From contig CM051458.1 in assembly GCA_028274465.1 (NCBI GenBank), positions 33,120,692-33,184,691 of the forward strand: 64,000 nt of DNA, written 5' to 3'. This stretch comes from Plantago ovata. Its lineage: Eukaryota > Streptophyta > Magnoliopsida > Lamiales > Plantaginaceae. The translations under genes were made by a program, and so were the position numbers. The notes below the pieces were generated by a model that was not told the DNA's origin, did not search any database, and saw only the letters and a list, made by a program, of their open reading frames with translations. Shown in pieces: positions 10,134 to 21,780 of the stretch (position 1 is its first letter; every line of letters begins with the position of its first letter).

Positions 10134-11654
10134 TGTTAGGAAACTTGTAATTTTGATGAGCAATTAACCATGCTAAATTAAGGAAAGTCCAGTAACTAGT
10201 ACTTTTAAGGTCCATAGGAATTTAGAATTTTAAGGACATTGTAAAAGAGGAACGTTTGCTGAAGACTTAGTGTAGGTACTAGTTAGGTTCTTTAGTTTGC
10301 TGATGATGTACTTTGTTTTTACAAATGAACTATTGAAGCACTAGAATCGCTCAGAAACTTGAAGATTCGAAGACTGAAGACTTAAGAAGAATTCTGAGAA
10401 AGATATCTACAAAGGCACATGTTGCTCAGAAAGTGAGATTTTCAGCAACAGCTCGCATAAGTGAAAATCTATATGACAGAGTAGGTTGTGCTTGCTGAAA
10501 CTGAGACAGACCACTTGCTGAAATACATATGTGACCTCCTTGCTGAAAGTACTTGCATTTTGACTCCAACGTTCACATTTGAATTTGATTCAAATGAACA
10601 TTAAATGTAAAGTAGGCACGCGAAGAACATGAAGACTAGAAGACAAATGAAGGACGCTGCTGAAAGTACAAAAGCAAGATAGTGATATCTTAAGGTGCAA
10701 AGCCTTAGAATTTGAAATTCAAACGGCTCCCTTGATACACTATAAATAGAGGTCATCTGGCAAAGAGTTGAAGTCTGTCAACAACGTGATCAAACTCTCA
10801 CTTGTGCTTAAACACTCAATCTTCCATACTCTTTACTGCCTATTGATCCGTTCCAAGACTTAAGCTTGAAACAAAAGCTACTTGTGAAGAAGTAGAACAT
10901 TCACGGCTAAGAAATTATCTTAGTGTTGTTTCTTTTGAACAAGAACAAGTCTTGACACCAGAAAAAACTTAACTTGCTTACTGAAAAGTATTACAAGTTG
11001 CGTTTCTTTAGATAACTTGTTGTAGCTGAAAATGTTATATTCAAGTCATCTCATCCCAAACCTCTCTAACTGATAAACACCCTTTTTCAGGCGTGAAATT
11101 CAGGTGGAATTAATCAAGCATTGTGTTGCTGATTATAAGTCCCAAGTTTGGTGGCGAACAAGGTTACAGTTCTCTAGTTAGGTTGGAAACGAAGCAGGTG
11201 TGCTTTGGTTTCTGAAGAATCATTATAGATAGGATTTGTAAGGAACCTCACATCTTATCTTAGTGGATTCAGTCCTAGAAAGGACAAAGTGGATTAGTTG
11301 AGAGATTACGCCACTCTCAGATACCGCTATAAAAGTGTTTGTGTTATTTACTTTACCGCATTTAGTTTTCATCAAGCTACACTGATTGTACACTGTCACT
11401 CTGCTCACTTGCTGAAACTAGCACTCTCTGAAAATCACTTATTGTGTAAAGTCTTCCGCACTCTGTTTTTAAAGTACCAGTAAACTCGTTACTGAAAAGT
11501 AACCAGTACTTGCTGAGAAAGTTAAGTACCAGCAAACTCATTACTCAAAAATAATAAGCACTTGCTGAGAAAGTTTTTAAACGACGAAAGTTTGAAAAGA
11601 CTATTCACCCCTCCCCCCCCTCTAGACTTTTCTTGTTTTTTAAAGGGACAAACA
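10134..11654 (+). repeat. SIRE-like LTR A
   Basis: A 1,521-bp LTR beginning TGTTAGG and ending ..GGGACAAACA, next to a polypurine tract. It matches LTR D (31957-33473) over its whole length. A promoter-like TATAAATAGA lies at 10741-10750. A C-rich run precedes TCTAGACTTTTC near the 3' end. No PBS or gag follows: downstream sequence jumps directly to the spacer upstream of aORF, so gag and pol of the next element are deleted. Confidence 0.88.
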
Positions 11655-12219
11655 TTGACCACTATGAAAAATGAGATATTTGATTAAGGGGGAACTTTCA
11701 GCAACTACAAGACTTGTTACTTGAAAAGTAATTGCTAAAGTCAGAAGGATTAAAATTGTTGAAAAGATTCTTGTATACTTCAGCAAGTAATTAGCTTTGA
11801 AGTAAAAGAGATCAAATCCGGTGAATCAAGGTAAAATCAATTGTGACGTTAATCGTGGCACAAATAAACTCGTTGTAAATCATGACATGAAACACAATCG
11901 TGGCCATTGATTTTAAAGCAGTTGATAATCTAATGGTTAATATTACAAAGAGAAAGCATGCTCTGACGGTTTCGTGTTAGTGGACCACTGCGCATTTAAT
12001 GCAAAGGCTCTACTAACTCGTTGAATCTATGTTTTGCCCTTGCTGAGAACTCAAAACCATTGAGCTTCTGACATAACAGAGATACTATATAAATGAAGAG
12101 TTAGAGAAAGACAAAATTCTTTAACACATTTCCTTTCTCTGCAAAAAATTCCCTAGCCTGTGCTCTGAATTACTGTACCTTCGGTCAAAAAGAAAAGTCT
12201 CTTTTTCGTACTATAAGAG
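11655..12219 (+). promoter_or_regulatory. Spacer and candidate internal promoter upstream of aORF copy beta
   Basis: Homologous to the spacer before copies gamma and delta, but starting downstream of the hairpin array, which this copy lacks. TATATAAA at 12086-12093 stands 134 bp before the ATG at 12220 and is conserved in all three spacers. A promoter role is inferred from position and motif only. Confidence 0.5.
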
Positions 12220-12881
12220 ATGGCTCCCAAGAGACAATCATCTAAGAACACCAAGTCATCAAAGGAAGACAGTGTTGGAAAAAGCACTGCTCCTACTCTG
12301 GTGAAAAACACTGTGAAAGTTGTGTTGAAAAACGACCGTATAACAGAGAGACCCATGCCTCCTCATATCTCGACACTGCAAAGTGTGAGCAGATGATGCA
12401 ATGGGGCAGATTTTCCAAAGAGAAGTATATCAGATACTTCTATGAACAAGAACTTGATGAAGAAAATCTTGAGGCGTTGAATTACATAAATCAACAAGGC
12501 CTACTTTTCTTCATCACTATTAGCACTAAGTAAGTGAGCATGTTGGACACTATGGAATCCTACAACAATGCAGAAATCCAAACCCTTACTGATGGACAGG
12601 GAATCACTGAAAAAGTGATTTCTACCACAGTTCAAGGAAGGCAAATCATCCTAAAATGGATTGATTTAGCAAACATCTTTCAGATTCCAACTACTGGAAC
12701 TGAAGATGACATCACTGCAACTGATGAAGAGATAGAAGCTTTCTACAGTGATGTCAGAAATGAAAGGATGAAGAAAGGAGAGATTGCTCCTGTGACTTGG
12801 ACTAAGCACACAAAAAGGAAGCATCTATGCCATTCACTTGGTCTAGTAGCACTGCTACTAATCAAAGTTCTAGACTCCCAA

Positions 12882-13184
12882 TGTAACGCCCCAGATTTCA
12901 GAGGCTTAAAAGGGTTGAGAACGCTACTCATACCATCAAGGTGCACCTTTCTTTTCGGAAATCCACCTAGAAGAACTTCAGAGTTAAGCGTGCTTGCTGT
13001 GGAGCAATTCTAGGATGGGTGACCCACTGGGAAGTTCCCGGTGCGCGCACAAGTGAGGACAAAGTGCGCGGATTAGAACCCGTGTTGGTCTGTGGGGCCA
13101 GCATATCACCCCGGAGAGCACCCATGAGTAACCTTGCCGGCCTGTTGGCTGGGTCTCGGCCCGTTAGTGGGCCGGGTCGTTACA
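12882..13184 (+). mobile_element. Cassandra TRIM solo LTR with 5S-rRNA-like segment
   Basis: A 303-bp element with ends TGTAACG..CGTTACA. Its centre contains 5S rRNA sequence, including GTTAAGCGTGCTTG and TAGGATGGGTGACC (A-box and C-box regions), the hallmark of Cassandra terminal repeats. It is flanked by CCCAA (12877-12881) and CCGAA (13185-13189), a 5-bp duplication with one mismatch. Copy gamma has the uninterrupted site (ACTCCCAAGTTGG near 25400). Only one LTR is present, so this is a solo LTR. Confidence 0.9.
12920..13040 (+). ncRNA. 5S-rRNA-derived promoter region inside the Cassandra LTR
   Basis: The region aligns by eye with plant 5S rRNA. The 3' two thirds (from AACTTCAGAGTTAAGCG to CTGGGAAGT) are best preserved, including the internal RNA polymerase III promoter area. 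The 5' third is diverged. It is part of a transposon and not a functional rRNA gene. Confidence 0.75.
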
Positions 13185-13516
13185 CCGAAGTTGGAGGAAT
13201 AGACCAAGTAGGCCTAAGAAGATGGTCATTGCTGATGCATATCTATGAAAGCAAAAAAAACATCAACTGGGCTAAGTACATTTTCAACAAACTTGTTGAA
13301 TGTGTTACAAAGTTCAAGGTCAAGGTTGAAGACAACACAGTCTCACCTTCCCTTCCGGTGATGTATGGACTGAAAATATGCTACATCCTTGAACATTACC
13401 AGATTCAGCTGAGAAACCCATTGTCCATTAAGAAATCAGTATGCAATGTGGGAAGAGATTTTTACAAGCTGAATGGTCCCAAGGGCGCTGAAAAGAAGTC
13501 AAGGAAAGCAAAAGCT

Positions 13517-13645
13517 GCAAATGTTGCTGAGACTGATAACCAGTCCAGGAATGCAACAGCTACAAATGTTGCTGAGACTGATAACCAGTCTAGGAATACA
13601 ACAGATGCAAATGTTGCTGAGAAGGCAACAACTGCAAATGTTGTT
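13517..13645 (+). repeat. 48-bp tandem repeat in aORF copy beta
   Basis: Two near-identical 48-bp units and a third partial one encode NVAETDNQSRNAT-type repeats. Related but diverged units occur in copy gamma at 25730-25860. It lies in the linker between the N-terminal domain and the basic stretch. Confidence 0.7.
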
Positions 13646-14584
13646 GTTGATACTGCTGCGGTTGCTGACACTACTGCACCCAGCAAAAGATCAAAGAAAA
13701 AGAGGAAAGATGATGATGATACTCAAACTGCAGCTTCATCAGCTGATCCTATTCCTAAGAAGGCAAGGACAAAGACCACTTTCCCAAGAAAGAAAACAAC
13801 GACAAGAAAGTCCATTCCGGTTGTTCATGTCATTCAAGATGATGACATTCCAGTGGTTGCTGAAAAGCAAACCACTGTAGTAGATGTTGTTGAAGTGCTT
13901 GCAAAAGCCTTCACAAATCCAATTAACTTGGATCCATCTGCTGAAGCAAGACCACAAGGCAGTGGAAATGAAAATCCTTCCCTAGAAAGAATAGAAGATG
14001 TCTACATTGTAGATAATCTTGATGATACTACTCTGGAACCAGCAAGTGACATTGCTGCAGACCTAAGAAAGGCTGCACTTGCTAAGAATGTTGCTAGCAA
14101 ACCAACAGAAGTAAAAGAGACAGTTGCTGAAATAGCAACTAGTCAAGTCCAAGATGTTGCTGAAGCTGCAATTACTGAAGAACCAGTTACTGAGACTGCA
14201 ACAGTTCAGGTCCCAGAGTTTGCTGAAACTCAACAAGAAACATCGTGCGACGACGCATCTCATGATGCTGAGAATGTTAGACCGAGTTCACCAATCACAT
14301 CAATTGACAAAGTCCAACTGGTGCTGAGTGACCTAAGCCAACAAATGGATATGGAGATTGATGACAACTCCAACAAGTCAGTGGACCTGTTTATGACAAG
14401 TAGTGAACTTAGAGGTCTTGATGTTTCTGCTCAACTTGTCAACTCAGACACAAGGGAGATTTCTGAATCTGCACAGCCTTCTCAAATAGAGCAAGAGAAG
14501 AAGTCTGCTGAAGAACAAGTCCCAGATAATGAAGAAGTTATCAATGCTGAAACGACTGAGTCACCACCTGTCATTCTTCAATAG

Positions 14585-14971
14585 GTAGTTAACTCAGATA
14601 TAAGCAAAACTTCACTATCTGAAACTTTATCTTTAGCTAACATGATTATTTCTTTACAGACTTCTCAAGATACAAGTCAGAAGGTTGCTGAAACTTCTGC
14701 ACCAGAATCTACAACTCCTGTTCAGCAGGTAGATGAAAATTTTGGTAACTTTACTAAGTTTAAAAACTTAGTACTTGTATCTAACAAAGTGTTATTTCAG
14801 GATGAACAATTCAAGGATGCTGCTACAGCTCCTGAAGCAATAGAAATAGTTCCTGCACAACTCAGTGTGCAACATGAGCTTGCTGAAAGTCAGCAGGTAA
14901 TTCATGTTACAGTTTTAGACTCTAAAACTATTTTCCAAAACCTTCCTGAAATTAACCTTACTCTTATTCAG
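14585..14971 (+). other. Three intact intron-like segments in aORF copy beta
   Basis: The segments are 14585-14659 (75 bp), 14729-14800 (72 bp) and 14897-14971 (75 bp). All three have GTA donors after a Q codon ending in AG, and acceptors TTTACAG, ATTTCAG and ATTCAG. Candidate branch sites are GCTAACA and TCTAACA in the first two and CCTTACT in the third. They are separated by 69- and 96-bp exon-like pieces. All keep phase 0. Confidence 0.65.
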
Positions 14972-16513
14972 GCTCAAAAGGAGAATGATGAAGCGGTTCA
15001 CATCACAGAACTTCATGAAGTTAGTTCCGAAGAACTATACTCAAACTTCAAAAGAAACACTTTGACCAGAGTTGCTAAGTCTGTCAGCAACTGGCAAAGG
15101 TACAAAAGGATGGACTTCTCAGATCTTCACATCCATCTATCCAATGAAAAGAAGAGAAACTCTCTCTTTAAACTCGAGACGTTTGTACACTCCATACTTC
15201 CTGAAGAACTCTCATATTCTCAGCAAATGAGTGCAAATCTGATTGCAACAATCAGAGAGAATATGAAAGCTAAGTTCAAGAGTGCCTCTCCAGCTGAACA
15301 AGCTGTGATGTTCAAGGGTTCCTTTGTACCCGTGGTGGCTGATCCCCACAAAATCAATGAGGAAGAAGAGGTTACAAGTGCTGCTAAGAACAAACATCTT
15401 GAGTTGGTTATATTGACGGATGATGATGAAGAAGAAGAGGATGAAAATATCCGTAAAGATACAAGTGATGATGAATCCAAGGATTCAAAGGACAGCAAGG
15501 ACGATGATGATGATAATCAAGGTCCTAGTCCGGATGCTGGTAGAGTAAAATTGGCAGTTGATGATCAAGTAGATCAAGACGATGCTGAAAATCAACAAGT
15601 TGAACAACCTCCCAGTCAGCAAAAAGAATCTGCTCCTACTCTTGCTGAGAAAAGTACTCCAGCAACTGAACAAGTTACTGAGATAGAAGAAGAGTACGCC
15701 AGAAAGCGTGCTGAAATGCCTAAAGGCAAAGCTAAGCTTTCTGATGCCGAGTTAGCATTACTCGAAGGTAAGGTCACTGATTCACACCTTGGAGAAAATG
15801 AAGAAATGGATGAAGATTACCAAAGAGCATTACAGAATAGTCTACAAATTCACGACAAACACACTCAACATTGCTCAATCTTCAGGAGTGAATAACAAGG
15901 AAAACTCCTCCCTTCCACTTACTACTAGTGAAACTCCAGTTGTTGAGTCAAAAGAGTTGTCTTCAGCAATCACTCAACCAAAAGTGACTGACGCTAAGGA
16001 TTTAGGTATCAAGGTTGTTGGCCTTGATGAACCTGATGAAGAAGAAGATCTATCTGAGTTCTCAGTAAATGACGAAGAAAAGATCAAGAAAGCTGAACCC
16101 AAGGTGGTAGAAATTCCTCCTGCATCTCTCGTTCATGATGAAGGAGATATGGAGAGAAGTCGCTTGCTGAGAAACGATGATCAAATTGCAACAGAAATCA
16201 AAGCTCACTCACTTACTCCCTCTTTAGTGTCGTTTCCAAATATTGAGGAGTTTACTCCAAGAATTAAAGCACTAATGGTTGTTCACAAAGCATGCCAAGA
16301 AGAGGATAATGCACTGCTTGCTGAGAGTCCACTTGACATTGGAAAGATACTGACTATTGTGATGCGACGCACTACTACACTTACCATAGCTCAGAAAGAC
16401 ATAAGTCTACATCACAAAAGCTATGAAGATGATGTCAGTCAAGCACTCAAGCTCGCTAAAAGCGCATTGACAAAGGCTCAGGCTATACTGGAAGAAAAAG
16501 TAAACAATGAGCG

Positions 16514-18095
16514 TGTTGGTCCCTTTAAACAACAAGAAAAGACTAGAGGGGGGGGTGAATAGTCTTTTCAAACTTTCGTCGTTTAAAACTTTCTCAGCAA
16601 GTGCTTATTACTTTTCAGTAATGAGTTTGCTGATACTTACCTTTCTCAGCAAGCGCAAGTTACTTTGCAGTAACTAGGTTTGCTGATACTTAAAATCAGA
16701 GAGTGGAAGTCTTTGATACAATAAGTGCTTCTTTCAGTAAATGAAGGTTTCAACAAGTGATGTGAGTGACAGTGTACAGAAAGATATGATTTGCTGAAAA
16801 TCACACAAACACTTTTATAGTGGTATCTGAGAGTGGCGTAATCTCTCAACTAATCCACTTTGTCTTTTTAGGACTGAATCCACTAAGATAAGATTGAGGT
16901 TCCTTACAACACCTATCTAGAGCGATTCAAACAGAAACCAAAGCACAGTTGCTTCGTCTCCAACCTAATCTAGAGAACGCAACCTTGTTCTCCACCAAAC
17001 TTGGTACTTTTAATCAGCCAGACTATGCTCGATTAAGTTCCCCCTGAATATCACGCCTGAAAGGGTGTATTTTCAGTTAGAGAGGTTTGGGATGAGATAA
17101 CTTAATTATAACTTATTCAGTTACAACAAGTAATCTAAGAAACAAAACTTTGAATACTTTGCAGTAAACAAGTTTGATTGTTTCTGGTGTCAAGACTTGT
17201 TTTTGTTCGAAAGAAAGAAATAACACTTAACTAATTTCTTAGCCGTGTAAGTTCTACTTCTTCACAATTAGCTTTTTCAAGCTTTAAGTCTTGGAACGGA
17301 TCAATGGCAGTATAGAGTATTGAAGGGTTTGTGAGTTTAAGCACAAGTGAGAGTTTGATCACGTTGTTGACACACTTCAACTCTTTGCCGGATGACCTCT
17401 ATTTATAGTGAAAATAAGGAGCTGTTTGAATTTTAAATTCCAAGGCTTTTGTTCCTTAAGATGTCACTATCTTGCTTTTGTACTTTCAGTAGCGTCCTTG
17501 TTTGTCTTCTAGTCTTCATGTCCTTCGCGTGCAAGCTTTGCATTTAATGCTTATTTGAATAGAATTCAAACAGTAACATTGGAGCGCAAATTTAAGTACT
17601 TTCAGCAAGAGGTCACATATGTTCCATCAGCAAGTGGTCAGTCTCAGTTTCAGCAAGCACAACCTACTCAGTCTTTCAGATTTTCACTTATGCAATGCTG
17701 TTGCTGAAGTTTCCACTTTCTGAGCAACATGTGCCTTTGTAGATACCAGTCTTCAGAAATCTTCTAGTCTTCAGATCTTCGAATTCTTCAAGTCTTCAGA
17801 TCTTCAAAATTCTTCAAGATTCTGAGCGGTTCTAAATGTTTCAATAGTTTGTTTGTAAAAACAAAGTACATCGTCAGCAAATGCTTCAATAGGTTATTTT
17901 CTTTTCAGAAAACAAGATACATCATAAGCTTTAAAAACCAACCTATCTAGCACCTATTCTAAGTCTTCCGCAAACGTTCCTCTTTTACAATGTCCTTAAA
18001 ATTCTAAATTCCTATGGACCTTAAGAGTACTAGTTACTGGACTTTCCTTAATTTAGCATGGTTAATTGCTCATCAAAATTACAAGTTTCCTAACA
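16514..18095 (-). repeat. SIRE-like LTR B, inverted
   Basis: The reverse complement starts TGTTAGG (at 18095) and ends ..GGGACCAACA (at 16514). The 1,582-bp LTR carries TATAAATAGA in reverse at 17398-17407. It is the 3' LTR of a minus-strand element inserted into aORF copy beta. The flanking pentamer GAGCG (16509-16513) should recur on the far side but is not seen, because the right part of that element is lost. Confidence 0.88.
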
Positions 18096-18360
18096 AATTT
18101 CCCCCTTTTTGATGTTAGCAATCCATGTATAAATTAATTGTTACCCTTTTAGAGGTTTCTGATGTTAAATAAATCAGTTGATTAATGCAATCATACTTGA
18201 ATAATTAAACAGTAAGCATAAGTAAATTGCATAATCAAAAACCAATAAGAGTCAAAAGCTTCATTGCTGATAGTTATCTTTCAGAAGTTTACAAGAAGTA
18301 GCAGAGATAACTCAAACAGAATCAAGAAACAAAAACTTTAACAAAAACTATTACAGAGAG
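18096..18360 (-). other. 3' UTR and polypurine tract of the inverted element
   Basis: Read on the minus strand, this is the AT-rich trailer after aORF and the tract AAAAAGGGGG just before LTR B. It matches 9873-10133 and 31696-31956. Confidence 0.75.
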
Positions 18361-18970
18361 TTAAGCTCTTCCAGAAGATTTTCTCAAAATCTCTCTTACA
18401 CTCTTCTCAGCAAGTGCAGTAAATTCAACACAGTCCTTTTCGTAGTTTTCCAAAAGCCTGCGGACTTGTAGTTGAAGAATTCTTGCATTTTTGCAGGCAG
18501 TATGATGATGCTTTTCAGCATTCATTTCCATGTAGTGAGTTACCCACAAATGCATGCCCCAATTGCTGGCATGGAGAAGCTGTGTATCTGAAATGCTTTT
18601 AGGATGAATCTTTCTTAGCCAGAGAAGATCTTCTTCTTGATCCTTAGCAGTGAGATAGAAGTACTCATAAGGAATCAATCCAAGTCTCTTCTTTGTTTTC
18701 TTGGTTACTGGGTCAGAGTAGTAAGCAATGCCAGGTGGTTTTATCAGATTTGGTTCTTGTCTATAAGTCTTACCAATGGCAGTTCTTCTTACTGAGACCT
18801 CAAGGTTCAACCATCTCCCAGCAATATTTCTTGGGAGGGATTCTTCCCTTTGTTTTCTTTGTACCTTGAGTTCAATCCATGTGAACATTTGGTTCAATAT
18901 GGCTGTAGGAAAGAACTCATTCACCAACAAATCTTCCAGCTTTAAGATCCAGCAACCATGAATGTTTCTA
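18361..18970 (-). pseudogene. SIRE-like aORF C-terminal domain, inverted copy epsilon
   Basis: The minus-strand frame is open over about 200 codons and encodes the conserved C-terminal domain: CWILKLEDLL, FFPTAILNQMFTWIELK, YEYFYLTAKDQEEDLLWLRKIH, ASNWGMHLWVTHYMEMN and a final SVREILRKSSG. This is the best-preserved copy of the domain, without internal stops. It ends abruptly near 18970, where plus-strand LTR sequence begins, so the rest of the inverted element was deleted or misassembled. Confidence 0.82.
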
Positions 18971-19094
18971 AGAGGAACGTTTGCTGATGACTTAGTTAGG
19001 TGCTAGATAAGTTATTTCTTTTGTGTATAACGTATTTTATTTTCTGAGAAGAAAATAATTTATTGACACTTTAGCTTATGATGTATCTTATTTT
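18971..19094 (+). repeat. SIRE-like LTR fragment
   Basis: From AGAGGAACGTTTGCTGATGAC the sequence follows LTR C from about 27848, including the TTTTCTGAGAAGAAAA hairpin unit. It is cut by the N gap. Confidence 0.8.
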
Positions 19095-19194
19095 NNNNNN
19101 NNNNNNNNNNNNNNNNNNNNNNNNNNNNNNNNNNNNNNNNNNNNNNNNNNNNNNNNNNNNNNNNNNNNNNNNNNNNNNNNNNNNNNNNNNNNNN
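19095..19194. other. Assembly gap (100 N)
   Basis: Exactly 100 N, a conventional gap of unknown size. It hides the rest of the LTR, the PBS and most of gag of the following element. Confidence 0.99.
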
Positions 19195-20622
19195 CACTAT
19201 TGATGTAGAGATTGGCAAGGAAGTTTGTTGAATAGTTATGGACGCTTATTCCAGGATGTGTACAAACTAGAATTCTGCCTCATTGCCGGTCAGGTAAATT
19301 TCCTACCTCTGACTCTGATTCAGAAAGTAAAGATGACATTGACCTTGATAGATTCAAGGAGAAATCGAAAGATTGAGAAAACTCTGAGCAAACAGCAAGA
19401 GAAACTACATACTACTGAAACTCTGACAAGAAAACTACTGAAAGTGTTTGCTGAAAGACGAATCAGAAAAGTAGGATGCTGAAATATTGCATCTCAAGAA
19501 GTTATTGCTGAAGCTACATAGAAGAATTCTCAAATGGCAATAGAATTGGAAGAGTATCAGTCCTCAATTCTAAAGTTACTTGCTGAAATAAAAGAAATGA
19601 AAAAGATGAAATCAATTTCAAATCTTATGCTGATGCAAGTAACACGCTGACTGAACTAAACTCTTATCTGAGAGATCCATCTCAGAAAGAAGGTTTAGGT
19701 GCAACGTATGAAGGTGATGATGTAATAATCTTGAGTAAAAACAAATCACCATTACCTTTGTTCGTGCAACTGATAGTGGTCAACCAGAACTCTATCAGAT
19801 TGGTCAATCTAAGGTTGCTGAATATGCAATCAAGTACCTACGACCATAAAGCCCGCTGTTGCTACTCAAAGTAACAAGACTTTAAAAGGAAACAGGTTGC
19901 TGAAAAGCAAACTGTTAAGAAAAAGGATGATGTAAGCATTCCGCCAAACAAGTTGCTGAAAAGCAATTTGTTAAGTCAAAAGGCAAGATTACTAAAAGTA
20001 ATTAGAAGACCTTTGCTGACAAACCTGAATCAAGTAAGGTTGCTGAGACAAAAGCTCAGCATTCTCCGAAAAGTGGACTTGGTTTCAAAACCAAGCAAAG
20101 TCAACTTTTTCATGAGTATAAGCAAGTCAGCAAAGATACTTCAAAGAGATGAACAAAACCAAGCCTAAGAGTTCTGACAAAACTCAAAACGCTAGGACTA
20201 GAAGGAACCTTGCCAGAAAAGAACTTACTGAAAAGTATGTTCAGTAAAAAGTTCAACCAAGCAAGACACCACATCAGAAAGTGGATTTGATTAGCAATGA
20301 TCAAAAGTCTTTCGATTCTAAACCCTCTAGTTCCTCAGCAAGTAGAAAACAAGTCAAAGTTGAAAAACTCAAGACCTGGGTTTCCACTGGACGCTTTCTT
20401 GAACATGTTAATGGACATCCAATATTGGATAATTAACTGTTTGCTCTTGATTGTGCAGACTTCAGCCACGGAGATAAACAATGCAATTTGGCACTTTGAC
20501 AGTGGTTGTGGAAAGCACATGACGGGCAACAAGAAAAACCTTATAAACTATAGACGGTGGTCTAAAGGTCCAACAATAAGGTTTGTTGGGGAGACTTTGG
20601 TTCTACTAAAGGTTATGGTGAC
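19195..20622 (+). pseudogene. SIRE-like gag C-terminus, linker and protease (element 2)
   Basis: After the gap the sequence follows 36212-37655 of element 3. The linker is Lys/Glu-rich and helical, then a basic, Ser/Gln-rich part follows. The protease motif WHFDSGCGKHMTGNKKNL (about 20488-20540) has the copia-type active site DSG. There are many indels and stops, for instance near 19370, 19480, 20250 and 20610. More decayed than the matching part of element 3. Confidence 0.78.
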
Positions 20623-21780
20623 GTGAAGTTAGGATGCATTACCATTTCGGGAGTTTATTATGTCAAAAATCTTAAGTTTAACCTTTTCAGCATGAGTCAA
20701 TTCGCTGACAAGGGTTACTTCATCAAAATCAAAAGTGATGAATGTAAACTTATAGACTTTGAGACAAAGAAGGTTATTATGGTTGCTAGAAGATCAGGAG
20801 GTTTGTATACCGTAGATTGGTCTTCAGCAATCGTTGAAAAATGTCTTGTCTCAGATCATGATTGCCTTGCTGAAAAAGCGTGGTTATGGCATAAACGAAC
20901 AAGTCACCTAAACTTCAAGACGCTGAATAAGCTGTCTAAAAAGGCACTTGTAGTTGGATTGCCTAAGGTTACTTTTAAGAAGGATGGTGTTTGCAATGCA
21001 TGTCAGCAAGGAAAGCAAACCAAATCTTCTTTCAAGAACAAGGCAGTACCGTCAACTACAAAACCTTTACAACTCTTGCACATGGACTTGTTTGAATCTT
21101 CTTCAACAAGCTATGGTGGCAAGAAGTATGGTCTGGTGGTGGTAGATGACTATTCAAGATTCACTTGGGTAGTATTTATCAAGCACAAGTCTGAAACAAG
21201 GACTGAAATACCTAACTTGCTGAACAAGCTTGAAGTCATGAAAATGACAAGGTAAAAGTCATAAGAACAGACCATGGTACTGAGTTTGTAAACCAGTACA
21301 TAACTGAGTATTGCACTTCAAAAGGCATACAACATCAGTTATCCTCAGTAAGGACACCTCAACAAAATGGTGTTGTGAAAGGAAGAATCGTACCCTTAAG
21401 GAAGCAGCTAGAACGATGCTTGTGACACTGAAATAAGTGAAGCTTATTGGGTTGAAGCGATTAATACCGCCTGCTATACTCAAAATAGATGTTTGATACT
21501 AAGGAATACAACAAAACTCCCTATGAGTTATTTGTTGGAAGACCTCCTAACATCATCCATCTAAGAGTATTTGGTTGCAAATGCTTGGTTCTTAACAATG
21601 GTAGAGAATACTAAGAACATTTCAACCAAAGGCAGACGAAGCGATATTTCTTGGTTACTCCTTGCATAGTAAAGCTTATAGAGTTTACACAAAAAGGACA
21701 AAAGATCGAAGAATCAGTGCATGTTGTATTCTATGAAAAGTCACAAGGAGTTCCTGCTGAAGAAGAAATATCAGATGTAT
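20623..21780 (+). pseudogene. SIRE-like copia integrase (element 2)
   Basis: The open part (20623-21255) covers the N-terminal zinc finger (WHKRTSHLN and CNACQQGK) and the first catalytic Asp (LLHMDLFE). A one-base loss near 21242 shifts the frame before TDHGTEF with the second Asp. The Glu region around VKGRI is damaged (GTTGTGAAAGG in place of GTTGTTGAAAGG). The C-terminal [18 protein letters not shown]-like block is present with further shifts. Would integrate cDNA; inactive here. Confidence 0.8.

Larger units (their letters stand above)
12220..16513 (+). pseudogene. SIRE-like aORF, copy beta, interrupted and 3'-truncated
   Basis: The ATG at 12220 opens MAPKRQSSK, as in copies gamma and delta. 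The N-terminal domain (FYNNAE.., ILKWIDLANIFQIP, IEAFYSDVRNERM, KHLCHSLGLVALLLIKVLDSQ) resembles the plant transposon-protein domain found in accessory ORFs of many plant LTR elements. A Cassandra LTR (12882-13184) interrupts it. A lysine-rich basic stretch follows (SKKKRKDDDD near 13690, possibly nuclear-targeting), then long acidic repeats. There are stops near 12530 and at 14581-14583 and a frameshift near 15870. It ends at base 16513 where inverted LTR B is inserted, so the C-terminal domain is missing. Host role unknown; it probably served the element. Confidence 0.8.

Noticed and set aside
12920-13040. Stand-alone 5S rRNA gene
   Set aside because: Embedded in a 303-bp LTR with TG..CA ends and target duplication; the 5' third is diverged. 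It is Cassandra.
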